Shown piece after piece: positions 52,871 to 61,749 of a stretch of 64,000 nucleotides of DNA. The notes below the pieces were generated by a model, which saw only the letters and a list, made by a program, of their open reading frames with translations, was not told the DNA's origin and made no database searches. How positions within the stretch are numbered: the first letter of the stretch is position 1; each line of letters opens with the position of its first letter. Origin of the DNA: DASRDU01 sp035652435 (GTDB lineage: Bacteria > Acidobacteriota > Blastocatellia > RBC074); assembly GCA_035652435.1 (NCBI GenBank), contig DASRDU010000061.1, forward strand, positions 44,458 to 108,457. Reading direction: 5' to 3'. Made by a program: the position numbers and the translations under genes.

Positions 52871-53827
52871 TTATTTCGCGGTATAGGTCCCGCTGAATGA
52901 GCCGTTGCTGGAATTGTTCTCGACGGTGTTGTTGCCGCGCGTCAGGATCGTGCCGCCGAGCACTGACAGCCCCGTGCCGTTGTTCGTGACGGTTGAGTTC
53001 GACACGCGGATGTTCGCGGCGACATGCGTCTCGATCCCGATGGCGTTGCCCGAAATCACGCAGCCTTCGAGCGTCAGGTCAGAGCCGATGGTCGAGACGG
53101 GAGCGCCCAGTATGCCTCTGGAGCTGTTGCCCGCAAACAGGCTGCCGCGGGCAGTCACTCTGGCGTTGGTGGCCGAGTTCAGGCCGATGCTGTTTTCTTC
53201 GATGCGGCAGTTCTCGATGGCGGCCTTCACTTCGCCGCTGCTGGTGCCTATGAAAACGCCCGTCCCGCAGCCCTTGACCACCGTGCCGCTGAGGAAGAGC
53301 CTGCTGTCGGCGGTGACGCTGATCCCCCGCGCCGACTGCACGTTGAAGTCCGCGACCACGCAATCTTCGACGCGCAGCACGCCGCCGCTCGACAAGTTGA
53401 TCCCGATCCCCGAACCCGCGCCGATGACGGTCAGCCCGCGCAGCGTGACGGAATCAGCAGAAGCGGCGCCAATGAAGATCCCTGACCCGCCGGCCGTCGC
53501 GGCCACAACGCCCGCGTAGACTCCCGGGGCTGTCTGCACCGTCACCGACCTGCTGATCGAAAAGGGCTCGTACTCGCCGGAATCAATGATGACGACCCTG
53601 CCCCCGCCCGGGACTACCGAGAGGGCATGGCCGATGGTTTTGCATGGCTTGTCCGCCGAGCAGTCGCTGCCGTCATCGCCGCGCGTGACGGAAACGAAGG
53701 CCTGCAACGGCGCGGCCTCAGCCTGCCAGGTCAATGCGGTGAAAAGCAGCGCAGCCGCGCAGATTGAAAAACGGATGATGGCGCCGAGCCTGGGCTGTCG
53801 GTTAATTTTCCTCGTCGAGATGTTCAT
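52871..53827 (-). CDS. Exported right-handed beta-helix protein
   Basis: 318 residues. A signal peptide (FSICAAALLFTALTWQAEAA) precedes a pectate-lyase-like parallel beta-helix with repeated strand-turn units such as VTLRGLTVIGAGSGIGINLS, LRVEDCVVADFNVQ, LFLSGTVVKGCGTGVFI and LEGCVISGNAIGIETHV. The stretch before it (CKTIGHALSVVPGGGRVVI) is the typical entry of this fold. No catalytic residues of polysaccharide lyases are evident. It is probably a surface or matrix protein that binds polysaccharide. Confidence 0.85.
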   Translation of the reverse strand: MNISTRKINRQPRLGAIIRFSICAAALLFTALTWQAEAAPLQAFVSVTRGDDGSDCSADKPCKTIGHALSVVPGGGRVVIIDSGEYEPFSISRSVTVQTAPGVYAGVVAATAGGSGIFIGAASADSVTLRGLTVIGAGSGIGINLSSGGVLRVEDCVVADFNVQSARGISVTADSRLFLSGTVVKGCGTGVFIGTSSGEVKAAIENCRIEENSIGLNSATNARVTARGSLFAGNSSRGILGAPVSTIGSDLTLEGCVISGNAIGIETHVAANIRVSNSTVTNNGTGLSVLGGTILTRGNNTVENNSSNGSFSGTYTAK

Positions 53828-54090
53828 CTTTCTCCTCCCTGATGTCTGAAACGTTTGTCCTGTTCCGTCGCCCCCGGGGGGTCAGCCGGAAACACAAGCC
53901 ACCATGCGGCTTTTTGTATGTCGCCTGGTTACTTCAGCTTTCGGGAGGAAGATACCCGGCAGAGGCGGGCGGGGTATTTAGGCCAGGTTGAGATTTTTCT
54001 CTGAATTTCTTGAGGCAGTTATCAATGGGTTGAGAGGAAGCGATTCAAGGGCGGGCCCCCTTGAGTCAGAGCGCTGGGGACGCCGGGTTA

Positions 54091-54525
54091 TCAATCACTG
54101 ATGTAATCAATCTGCATTCCAATCTGCGACGCGCCTGCTCCTTTGATCACATCAATCACCGTCACAAAGTAGCCGTATGGAATCCTCTGTGACGCTTTTA
54201 CGCACACAGCTCGCCGATCTTCCGGCAGCACTTCGAAAGCCTTCCTGAGCAGCTTTCCGAGGCCCTCCAGGTCCGTCTGCCGGTTATTCAGAAAAATCGC
54301 CCGGTTGCCGTCCACAATCACCATCAGCGACTCAGGCCCCGAATACGTGACAGCCAGATCATAAGGAAGCTTTTTGATCACCCTGACCTCAAGCCTGTAA
54401 CGGCTCGGCGGAGGCGGGAAAGTAATCACTATTTCCACGATCACCAACAGAATAATAGTGATCAGGACGGGAAGGATGTTGATGGATGCAATTAACCGCC
54501 TGTGATGATCTGATCGCGCTGGCAC
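54091..54525 (-). CDS. ExbD/TolR-like protein lacking the key aspartate
   Basis: 144 residues. The N-terminus is cytoplasmic, with one membrane helix (INILPVLITIILLVIVEIVI), then a periplasmic domain (SLMVIVDGNRAIFLNN and YGYFVTVIDVIKGAGASQIG) like that of ExbD/TolR. The conserved INxxPLxD of the family reads INILPVLI here, so the proton-carrying aspartate is replaced by isoleucine. No ExbB/TolQ gene is adjacent. It may be a non-energising paralogue. Function is inferred only from fold similarity. Confidence 0.6.
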   Translation of the reverse strand: MPARSDHHRRLIASINILPVLITIILLVIVEIVITFPPPPSRYRLEVRVIKKLPYDLAVTYSGPESLMVIVDGNRAIFLNNRQTDLEGLGKLLRKAFEVLPEDRRAVCVKASQRIPYGYFVTVIDVIKGAGASQIGMQIDYISD

Positions 54526-54596
54526 GTTTTTCCCGGTTCATAACCCCCAAGCCTCCCACTCAGACGCCGGCGGTCAGTCTGTTGTTCCCGCAGAAT

Positions 54597-56186
54597 CTAC
54601 CAGCCTTCTTTCGTCAGCACATTGTCCACCAGCCGCCAGATGCCCTTCGCATTCTCATCCCGCAACTCAACCGGCAGGGCTTCCTGCGGGAAGTTCTGGT
54701 AAGACACCGGGCGGACGAAGCGTTTGATCGCGTAAGTGCCGACCGAAGTCGTGCGCGAATCGGTCGTCGCCGGGTAAGGCCCGCCGTGCGTCATCGCGGG
54801 GCAGACCTCGACGCCGGTCGGATAGCCGTTGATGATCAGGCGCCCCGCTTTGGTTTCGAGGATCGAAATCAGCGTTTTGAATTCCCGCAAATCTTCGGCA
54901 GTCGCATGAACCGTCGCCGTCAGGCTGCCCTGCATCTGCCGCGCGATCTCTTCGAGCTGCTCGCGCGTGCCGCAGCTGACGACGAGCGTTGACGGGCCGA
55001 AGACTTCTTCGCTGAGCCGTGGGTTACTGATGAACGTCGCGGCGTCGGTCGAAAACACCGTAGCCTTCGACTGGGTCTTTGCCGCGTCGGGTTCGGCGTC
55101 GGCGCGTCTGGCCGCGACCCCCGCGACCTGCGAGAATTGGCCGACGCCGGCTTCATAGTTCTGCAAAATTCCCGGATGCAGCATCGTCGTCGGCTGTGCG
55201 CCCGCGAACAGGTCGTTGAGCTTCGTGACCAGTTCCGGCATGCCTGATTCTTTCAGCCCGAAGACCAGACCGGGGCAGGTGCAGAACTGACCGGCGCCGA
55301 GCGTCACCGATTGCTTGAGCCCTTCGGCGAAGGATTCGCCGCGCTCACGAAGCGCGCCGGGCAGCACGAAGACCGGATTGACGCTTCCCATCTCGGCATA
55401 AACCGGGATCGGTTCGGGCCGCGCGGCGGCGGCATCAAAGAGGGCGCGACCGCCCCGCAATGACCCGGTGAACCCGACGGCTTTGATCGCCGGATGCCTC
55501 GCCAGCGCCTGCCCCACTTCAGTGCCCGCGCCGTGAACCATCGAAAACACGCCTTCGGGCATTCCTGTTTCCTGCGCCGCTTTGATGATCGCCCGCGCGA
55601 CCATCTCTGATGTGCCGGGATGCGCGGGATGAGCCTTCACTACCACCGGGCACCCTGCGGCCAGCGCCGAAGCCGTGTCACCGCCCGCGACCGAATAGGC
55701 GAACGGGAAGTTGCTCGCGCCGAACACCGCTACGGGCCCGAGCGGGATGAGCATGCGTCGCAGGTCGGGTTTCGGGAGGGGCTTGCGGTCAGGGGCGGCG
55801 CGGTCAATCGTGGCTTCGACCCAGGAGCCTTCCCTGATCTCAGCGGCGAAGAGTCGCAACTGGTTGACCGTGCGCCCGCGTTCGCCGTTCAGGCGGTCTG
55901 CTCCCAGCCCGGTCTCCGCCCTTGCGCGCTCGATCAGTTCATCGCCCTGCGCGAGGATCTCCTCGGCGATGCGGTCGAGAAACGCCGCGCGCTCTTCGCC
56001 CGTGCGCTGGCGGTACGGTTCAAACGCCCGTGCGGCAAGCTCGCACGCGCGATTGATTTCGTCTGTCGTGGCTTCGTGAAAGACTGGATCGAGCTGCTGC
56101 CCCGCCGCGGGGTCGAAGGCGCGGAAGGTCTGGTTGCCTGCTGTCGAAGTTGAATTGCCGATGATGTGCTGGCCTTGTAGTTCCAT
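54597..56186 (-). CDS. Alpha-ketoglutaric semialdehyde dehydrogenase
   Basis: 529 residues, aldehyde dehydrogenase superfamily. VAVFGASNFPFAYSVAGGDT and CPVVVKAHPAHPGTSEM are typical of the type III (2,5-dioxovalerate) group. The catalytic cysteine is in GAGQFCTCPGLVFG and the general base glutamate in PVYAEMGSVNPVF. The enzyme oxidises alpha-ketoglutaric semialdehyde to alpha-ketoglutarate with NADP at the end of oxidative uronate, pentose or hydroxyproline routes. It is preceded by the inositol oxygenase gene, consistent with a uronate route. Confidence 0.85.
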   Translation of the reverse strand: MELQGQHIIGNSTSTAGNQTFRAFDPAAGQQLDPVFHEATTDEINRACELAARAFEPYRQRTGEERAAFLDRIAEEILAQGDELIERARAETGLGADRLNGERGRTVNQLRLFAAEIREGSWVEATIDRAAPDRKPLPKPDLRRMLIPLGPVAVFGASNFPFAYSVAGGDTASALAAGCPVVVKAHPAHPGTSEMVARAIIKAAQETGMPEGVFSMVHGAGTEVGQALARHPAIKAVGFTGSLRGGRALFDAAAARPEPIPVYAEMGSVNPVFVLPGALRERGESFAEGLKQSVTLGAGQFCTCPGLVFGLKESGMPELVTKLNDLFAGAQPTTMLHPGILQNYEAGVGQFSQVAGVAARRADAEPDAAKTQSKATVFSTDAATFISNPRLSEEVFGPSTLVVSCGTREQLEEIARQMQGSLTATVHATAEDLREFKTLISILETKAGRLIINGYPTGVEVCPAMTHGGPYPATTDSRTTSVGTYAIKRFVRPVSYQNFPQEALPVELRDENAKGIWRLVDNVLTKEGW

Positions 56187-56190
56187 TGTG

Positions 56191-56306
56191 GTTGTCGGTA
56201 GTCGGTTGTTTGTTGCCGGTTTATCTGTTCAGGTTCGCGCTGAGCCTGATTTCCGATTCAGGAAAATGCCGGCAACAAATTACAACCAACTACCGACAGC
56301 CGACAA
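56191..56306. repeat. Heptamer-like palindrome between MIOX and dehydrogenase genes
   Basis: Left arm 56191-56219 (GTTGTCGGTAGTCGGTTG then TTTGTTGCCGG) and right arm 56269-56306 are complementary apart from a few insertions in the right arm. The arms are made of GTTGTCG/GTAGTCG-like units. The element fills the whole gap between the inositol oxygenase stop and the dehydrogenase start and could affect how much of the second gene is transcribed. Confidence 0.65.
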
Positions 56307-57152
56307 CTACCAGGCGATCTTTGGCGGGAAATATTCGGCGATCAGGCCGAGGTAATACGGCTTTAACTCCTCGACGTTCGGCTGCACCACTGATTTGGTG
56401 TAAAGGTCATACGGATTGAAGGCCCGTACCCACTTGAGCAGTTCCTGATCGCCTTCATTCATCAGGTGCGTGTACTGGTTCTCGCGGTGAACGACGTAAG
56501 CCGAGTGATAGCGGAGCATCCAGAGCGCCTCCTGCGGCAGGTAATCCTTCACCACATGATAGAGGTATTCGTCGTGCCCCCACGAGAAATGGACGTTGTC
56601 GAGCCCGCAGCCTTCTTCGTAAATGCCGCAGGGCGTGTTGAGCTTCGGATTTCTGCTGTCAGGGTTTGCGGCGAACAGCTCTGAGAAGACGATCTGATCG
56701 GAAAAAGCACACCCGACCGGGTTCGTATCACCGACCACCGCCCACTGGGGTTCGCCGAACAGCGACAGGACCTTGCCCAGGTCGTGAATCAGCCCCGTCA
56801 GAATGAACCAGCGCGGGTGGCCGTCGCGGCGGATGCCTTCCGCGGTCTGCAGGGCATGCACGGTCTGCGGCAATTCGATGTCGGGGTCGCTCTCATCAAC
56901 GAACTGATTCAATTGTTCCAGCGCCTCCCAGATGCCCATTTCGGCCTTCTTCTTCGGCAGGTACTCGGCCTTCTTCGCCAGCACGAAATCGAGCGTCTGA
57001 CTGGTGTGATGCTGTCGGTAAAGTTCCTTCACGCAGGCGCGCGCTTCGGCGGCGTAATCGCGGAACTGATCGGGCTTTTTATCGTCACTGATGAGTGAAG
57101 TGGGGATCTGTGCGGATGAAACTGTATTTTCTGAACTGACCGGGTATGACAT
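56307..57152 (-). CDS. Myo-inositol oxygenase
   Basis: 281 residues from the ATG at 57152 (AAAGGAG upstream); the longer frame is rejected. All six iron ligands of the family are present at H99 (VHALQTAEGIRR), H123 and D124 (LIHDLGKVLSLFGEPQWAV), H193 (WGHDEYLYH), H216 (RYHSAYVVH) and D249 (NPYDLYTK). The enzyme opens myo-inositol with oxygen at a di-iron centre to give D-glucuronate. Its length matches animal MIOX (about 285). The next gene, a ketoglutaric semialdehyde dehydrogenase, would act at the end of uronate oxidation. Confidence 0.9.
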   Translation of the reverse strand: MSYPVSSENTVSSAQIPTSLISDDKKPDQFRDYAAEARACVKELYRQHHTSQTLDFVLAKKAEYLPKKKAEMGIWEALEQLNQFVDESDPDIELPQTVHALQTAEGIRRDGHPRWFILTGLIHDLGKVLSLFGEPQWAVVGDTNPVGCAFSDQIVFSELFAANPDSRNPKLNTPCGIYEEGCGLDNVHFSWGHDEYLYHVVKDYLPQEALWMLRYHSAYVVHRENQYTHLMNEGDQELLKWVRAFNPYDLYTKSVVQPNVEELKPYYLGLIAEYFPPKIAW

Positions 57153-57298
57153 GGGGGTTGCTCCTTTATGCCCGCTGCCTGTCAAAATAGCGGGGTCGAA
57201 TTGAAACTGCGCTCTGGTCAAACCAGAGCAGCGCAAATGATAAGGCCACGGGCGCAAAAAGTGAAATCGGGGCCCGCAGTGACATTGTGACGGCAAGA

Positions 57299-58096
57299 CT
57301 ATGAAAACGCCTCTTCAGCCTTCCGCCTGCCCGCGTCAATCAGCTCCTGCAGATCACGTTGGCGGTAAATGACCGTGCCTTTGCCGAGCGTATCGGGCGC
57401 GATGACCTCAATCGGAATGTCGGGGTGGCGGCGTCGCAGCAGCTCAACTTTGGCGAGGTTCGCGGCGCGCTGCTTCCGGCGATTGGAGATGTCCACTACC
57501 AGCACCTGCCCGGGCGCGAAAGGCGGGGCGAACAATTTATCCACCGGCAGCACGTTCGTCACGCCTCCGTCAACCAGCCGCAGTTCGCGCCCGTCAAAGA
57601 CGCACTGCCGTGACGGGAAAAATCCGGGGATCGCGGCCGAACCGCGCGCCGCATCTTCAAAAGGAAAGTCAGAACCGGGGTAGTGAAAGAAAATTTCCTC
57701 GCGCCGGACGAGGTCGTAACAGACCATCCCGAGGCGCTCGACCCCGTGATGCAGCGTGCGTCCCGAAGCTTCGGAGATCAGCCTGACGTGTTCGGGGATG
57801 ATCCCGGCGCGGTGAATGAACCGTTGCCGAACTGCCTCCGGCGCCCGCCGCAGCCACGCCCACGCGAGCAGGTGGCGCGAGGTCATATTCAGACCGAAGT
57901 TCCGCAGGTCAGGCAAACTCAACCCGACCGCGGCATACAGCGAGGCGATGATCGCGCCCGCGCTCGTGCCGACTATTTCAGTGATGCGGAAGCCCCGCTC
58001 CGCGAGCGCCTCCAGCACACCCACGTGAGCGAACCCGCGCACTCCCCCGGCGCCAAGGACTACACTGAGCGGTTTGTCATTCTCAAGTCGCAACAA
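57299..58096 (-). CDS. Patatin-like phospholipase
   Basis: 265 residues. GAGGVRGFAHVGVLEAL contains the oxyanion loop, EIVGTSAGAIIASLYA the catalytic serine (GTSAG), and RLVDGGVTNVLPV the catalytic aspartate (DGG). The size and residues match bacterial RssA/patatin-type lipid acyl hydrolases. It has no signal peptide and should act on membrane lipids from inside. It lies 146 bases from the inositol oxygenase gene. Confidence 0.9.
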   Translation of the reverse strand: MLRLENDKPLSVVLGAGGVRGFAHVGVLEALAERGFRITEIVGTSAGAIIASLYAAVGLSLPDLRNFGLNMTSRHLLAWAWLRRAPEAVRQRFIHRAGIIPEHVRLISEASGRTLHHGVERLGMVCYDLVRREEIFFHYPGSDFPFEDAARGSAAIPGFFPSRQCVFDGRELRLVDGGVTNVLPVDKLFAPPFAPGQVLVVDISNRRKQRAANLAKVELLRRRHPDIPIEVIAPDTLGKGTVIYRQRDLQELIDAGRRKAEEAFS

Positions 58097-58140
58097 AATA
58101 CCTGAAGAGTCACTTCCCCGCCCTGAAAGCTCAGTTGCTT

Positions 58141-59559
58141 TTATTTGTCATCCTCGAACGGCAGCACGTCAGGGATCACTTTGACGCCGGTCGTGAATTT
58201 GAAGGGCGCCTGAGTGAGGCCGCTCGGGAAAGTCAGCTCGACCATGTAAGCCGTCCAGCCGCGCTTCGGCGGCGCGACTTTTGCCACGTAGCCGCCGTCG
58301 CCTTCTTCCTTGAGCGGGTTGCTCTTCCACTTTGGCCCGATTGAAGTCAGGCGGAAATCGCGCGCGCCGGGATTGGTCACCTGCCAGAGCTTCACTTCCG
58401 TCGGCTTGTCTTTCGTCTGCACGCGAATCGTGCCGTCTTTCCCGATCTGCCACGAGAACTGCGGCAGGGCGACGCCCGTCAGAATCGCGTTGTAGCAGGC
58501 CATCAGCGTCAGCCACGCGTCCGAGCCGCGCAGCGAGTGGTCGGTGTTCGGCACGTAACGCAGGTATTTCACGCCAGTCAGGTCGTTGAAATAGAACTGC
58601 CACGAGTCGGGCACGAAGAACTGGTCGCCGGTCGCGTTGATGATGAATTTCGGCATCGTCAGGCGGTCGCGGTATTCGTAAGGCTCTTCGATTTTCATGA
58701 GCGCGCGGTACTGCGGCGTGCCCTCCCACTTCATAATGCCCATCTCTTCGTAATCGCCGACCGCCGGGGCGTAGTAGCCATACACCGCCCGGTGGTGGCG
58801 GAACGAAGGCTCGATGTTGAGCAGGTCAATGACGAAGGGCACGATGGCCACCACGCGCTTGTCAACCGCCGCCGTCGCCCACGTCGTCCACCCGCGCTTC
58901 GAGCCGCCGGCCACGACGAAACCATCAATCTTCGTGCTGCCTCCGGCCTCGCTCCCGCAGAAGGAGACGACCGTATCCATCGCGCGCACCGCAGCTTTGG
59001 TCATCGGCAACCGCGCCGGCCACGTCTCATCGCCCGTCTTCAGAAATTTATCCCATGTGTAAGCGATCATCTCGTCTTCGACGCGCGGCTTTTTGTCGTC
59101 GGCGAACGTGAGCGGCTGATTCGGGACCATCCTCAATTCGGTGACCACAGACTTCGTTGCCAGCGCAACCTGGACGATTGGCGCGTCCGCTTCCTTCGGC
59201 GCGGAGCTGTTGTTATTGCCGCCCGTAATGTAGAGCAGCGCCCTGCTGTGCCGCACCTCGTCGGGCCTGACCACGATCATCCAGTGCCGCCAGACGTTGC
59301 GATCAACTTCGCTTTTTGCGCGCCACGTCTGCGAAGTCATGTCGAGGATGTAAGTCGTATACCCCTTGCCCGGTGTTTTGCCGATCAGCTCATATTTGTA
59401 ACTCGGGTCGGGGGCTTCGATGTATTTGTCGAGGGCGGTCTTCGCGCTCGCCGACGCCGGGGACTGCGCGAAGGCAGTGGCCACAAGCAGATAAAGCGCG
59501 AGCAGCAGGAATGTCACGTCAAACAGTCTGATCACGTTCTTCCGTTCGGTCTGGTGCAT
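58141..59559 (-). CDS. PhoPQ-activated pathogenicity-related family protein
   Basis: 472 residues from the ATG at 59559, after AAGGAG; the longer frame is not conserved. A signal peptide (FLLLALYLLVATAFA) is followed by the family pattern: DTYKYELIG-like TYILDMTSQTWRAKSEVDRN, LLYITGGNNNS, VAGGSKRGWTTWATAAVDKR and FVPDSWQFYFNDLTGVKYLR. The fold is an alpha/beta hydrolase with the nucleophile in AGGSKRG. Family members are exported and occur in Gram-negative bacteria; the substrate is unknown. Confidence 0.85.
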   Translation of the reverse strand: MHQTERKNVIRLFDVTFLLLALYLLVATAFAQSPASASAKTALDKYIEAPDPSYKYELIGKTPGKGYTTYILDMTSQTWRAKSEVDRNVWRHWMIVVRPDEVRHSRALLYITGGNNNSSAPKEADAPIVQVALATKSVVTELRMVPNQPLTFADDKKPRVEDEMIAYTWDKFLKTGDETWPARLPMTKAAVRAMDTVVSFCGSEAGGSTKIDGFVVAGGSKRGWTTWATAAVDKRVVAIVPFVIDLLNIEPSFRHHRAVYGYYAPAVGDYEEMGIMKWEGTPQYRALMKIEEPYEYRDRLTMPKFIINATGDQFFVPDSWQFYFNDLTGVKYLRYVPNTDHSLRGSDAWLTLMACYNAILTGVALPQFSWQIGKDGTIRVQTKDKPTEVKLWQVTNPGARDFRLTSIGPKWKSNPLKEEGDGGYVAKVAPPKRGWTAYMVELTFPSGLTQAPFKFTTGVKVIPDVLPFEDDK

Positions 59560-59620
59560 TGATCTTCTCCTTGTCTCTGGTGGGATTAAGCGAACACTCT
59601 CAGGATCGGGTCGCCTGGGA

Positions 59621-59968
59621 TTACAGCCCCAGCAGGATTCTGACCCGGTCTTCAACCTCTTCCATCGTCTGATTGCTGACCATGCCGAGCCTCCTCAGCA
59701 GCCGCTCTTTTGAAATCGAGCGGACGTCCTCGCACTTGATAAAGCTCTCCTGCTTCAACCCGCCCTCCGGCGGTCTGACTGCGACGTGAAAGGGAATGCC
59801 TTTGGCCTTTGAGGTAACGGGAATCACAACGACCAGATCAGCCGGGCCGTGATTGAAAGGGTCAACAGACAAAACAATGGCTGGGCGTGACCCGGCCAGC
59901 TCTCTGCCTTTTGTCGGATCGAGATTGACGAACCAGATTTCGCCTCGTGATGGTTGTACAGAGGTCAT
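59621..59968 (-). CDS. MazF/PemK-type endoribonuclease toxin
   Basis: 115 residues. RGEIWFVNLDPTKGRELAGS and RPAIVLSVDPFN are the standard MazF/PemK N-terminal motifs, and VVIPVTSKAKG with SFIKCEDVRSISKERL completes the fold. The arginine near residue 8 is the expected catalytic residue. The toxin cleaves mRNA at short sequences when free. It overlaps the antitoxin gene by 4 bases, the usual TA arrangement. Confidence 0.9.
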   Translation of the reverse strand: MTSVQPSRGEIWFVNLDPTKGRELAGSRPAIVLSVDPFNHGPADLVVVIPVTSKAKGIPFHVAVRPPEGGLKQESFIKCEDVRSISKERLLRRLGMVSNQTMEEVEDRVRILLGL

Positions 59969-60213
59969 TGCTCTTCTGCCCCGTCGGCAAGCGTGTTATT
60001 CCACAACTCTCTTTCTTCCAGCTCTTCCTGCCAGGCTCCTGAATCGGCCCTGAGAGCTTCAAAGGCTGCATTTGCCTGTTTCAGGAAAACCTGCCTCCGG
60101 TAATTCTCCAGCGCGCGATCAAGCACAGCCTCCTTTGAGATTTTCTCCATTTCGGCAAGCTGGGACAGAAGCTGGTGTGCTGATTCGCTGATGCTGACGT
60201 TCTGACCTTCCAT
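59965..60213 (-). CDS. Antitoxin partner of MazF-type toxin
   Basis: 82 residues. The N-terminal part (VSISESAHQLLSQLAEMEKI, EAVLDRALENYRRQVFL) looks like a ribbon-helix-helix DNA-binding domain, not the AbrB fold of MazE. The C-terminus (EELEERELWNNTLADG) is acidic and likely wraps the toxin. A strong AGGAGG site precedes the start. It should repress its own operon. Confidence 0.8.
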   Translation of the reverse strand: MEGQNVSISESAHQLLSQLAEMEKISKEAVLDRALENYRRQVFLKQANAAFEALRADSGAWQEELEERELWNNTLADGAEEQ

Positions 60214-60254
60214 AGCAAGTCCTCCTGCGCTAAATCATAGTAACGATCAGCCGA

Positions 60255-61697
60255 TCACACAAACACTCTCAGGATCGGGTCGCCGCCGAAATTCGTCAGC
60301 CGCTGATCGCGCCCGCCGTAATAATACGTCAGTCGGCGGTGATCGAGCCCCAGCGCGTGCAGGATCGTCGCGTGCAGGTCATGCACTGAATATGGCTCCT
60401 CGACTGCCTTGTAGCCGAACTCATCCGTCGCGCCGATCACCTGACCGCCTTTCACCCCGCCCCCGGCCATCCACATCGTGAAGCCGTGCGGGTTGTGGTC
60501 GCGCCCGATGGCCGATTGCGAAATCGGCATGCGCCCGAACTCGCCGCCCCAGACGACGAGCGTACTCTCAAGCAGGCCGCGTGACTTCAGGTCCTGAATC
60601 AATCCGGCCATCGGCTTGTCGGTCTCGGCGCAATGCAGCGGGTGGTTTTCGTCCAGCCCGTAATGCGCGTCCCACGACTCCTGCTGATGGCCGCCGCCGC
60701 TATAAAGCTGAATGAAGCGGACGCCGCGTTCGACCAGACGGCGCGCGACCAGACACTGGCGGCCGAAATAATCAGTCGTCTTTTCGCCGACGCCGTAAAG
60801 CTTCTTCGTGGCCTCTGACTCTTTCGAGATGTCCACAGCTTCGGGCGCGTGGGTCTGCATCTGAAAAGCTAATTCGTACGACGCGATGCGCGCGTCGAGG
60901 TCGGAATTGCCGGGGTGCGATTCAAGATGTTCCTGATTGAGCTTCTGAATGAAATCAACTTCGGCGCGCTGCAAATGCGGGTCAACCCACTTCGGCGGAT
61001 TCAGATCAACGATGGGCGTGTCGCCCGAACGGAACGGAGTGCCCTGATAAGCGGCGGGCATAAAGCCCGAACTCCAGTTCGGCGCGCCGCCAATCGGGCC
61101 GCCGCGCCAGTCGTACATCACAATATAAGCCGGCAGGTTCTCGCTCTCGCTCCCGAGCCCGTAAGTCACCCACGAGCCGAGCGAAGGGTTGCCCGGGCGG
61201 ATCGTGCCGCTGTTCATCTGGAAGATCGCGGGCGAGTGGTTGTTGATGTTCGTGTACATCGAGCGGATGAACGTCAGGTCATCCGCGCGCGCGGCGAGGT
61301 GCGGGAAGAGTTCAGAGACGTCGGCGCCGCACTGCCCGTACTTTTTGAACTTGTAAGGCGAAGCCATCAGGTTGCCGGGGTGGCCGAAGAAGACATCAAT
61401 CTTCCCCTTGCCGGTCATCGGCTGGCCGTGACGGCGCGCGAGTTCGGGCTTGGGGTCGAAGAGGTCAACCTGGCTGGGGCCGCCGTACATAAACAGGAAG
61501 ATGACTGATTTCGCTTTACCTTTGAAATGCGGCGGCTTCGGCGCGAGCGGGTTCGCACGCCTTTTATCATCAGGCGACGCGGCCAGCAGCCCGTCCCGGT
61601 CGAGCAGCGAGGACAGCGCGAGGCCGGAAAACCCTGTGCCCGCACGGAAGAGCAGTTCGCGGCGCGACATTGATTGTAATTTGAGATTTGAGGACAT
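60255..61697 (-). CDS. DUF1501 family Tat-exported protein
   Basis: 480 residues. The start may be M1 or the ATG nine codons in (SRRELLFRAGTGFSG is the Tat motif). The body is an alkaline-phosphatase-like/sulfatase fold: VIFLFMYGGPSQVDLFDPK, HFPHLAARADDL-like region, LVVWGGEFGRMP and HATILHALGLDHRRLTYYYGG. It pairs with the DUF1549/DUF1553 gene 52 bases upstream, an arrangement typical of Planctomycetes and Acidobacteria. Its role is unknown but likely involves large organic substrates at the envelope. Confidence 0.9.
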   Translation of the reverse strand: MSSNLKLQSMSRRELLFRAGTGFSGLALSSLLDRDGLLAASPDDKRRANPLAPKPPHFKGKAKSVIFLFMYGGPSQVDLFDPKPELARRHGQPMTGKGKIDVFFGHPGNLMASPYKFKKYGQCGADVSELFPHLAARADDLTFIRSMYTNINNHSPAIFQMNSGTIRPGNPSLGSWVTYGLGSESENLPAYIVMYDWRGGPIGGAPNWSSGFMPAAYQGTPFRSGDTPIVDLNPPKWVDPHLQRAEVDFIQKLNQEHLESHPGNSDLDARIASYELAFQMQTHAPEAVDISKESEATKKLYGVGEKTTDYFGRQCLVARRLVERGVRFIQLYSGGGHQQESWDAHYGLDENHPLHCAETDKPMAGLIQDLKSRGLLESTLVVWGGEFGRMPISQSAIGRDHNPHGFTMWMAGGGVKGGQVIGATDEFGYKAVEEPYSVHDLHATILHALGLDHRRLTYYYGGRDQRLTNFGGDPILRVFV

Positions 61698-61749
61698 AGA
61701 GAATTCTCCGGGTTCCCGGCCGCTGACGCGGCTGAAATCGGAAGTGTTG

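Noticed and set aside
59621..60213. Toxin-antitoxin pair as sign of a genomic island
   Set aside because: No integrase, att-like repeat or composition shift around it; the pair alone does not show an island.
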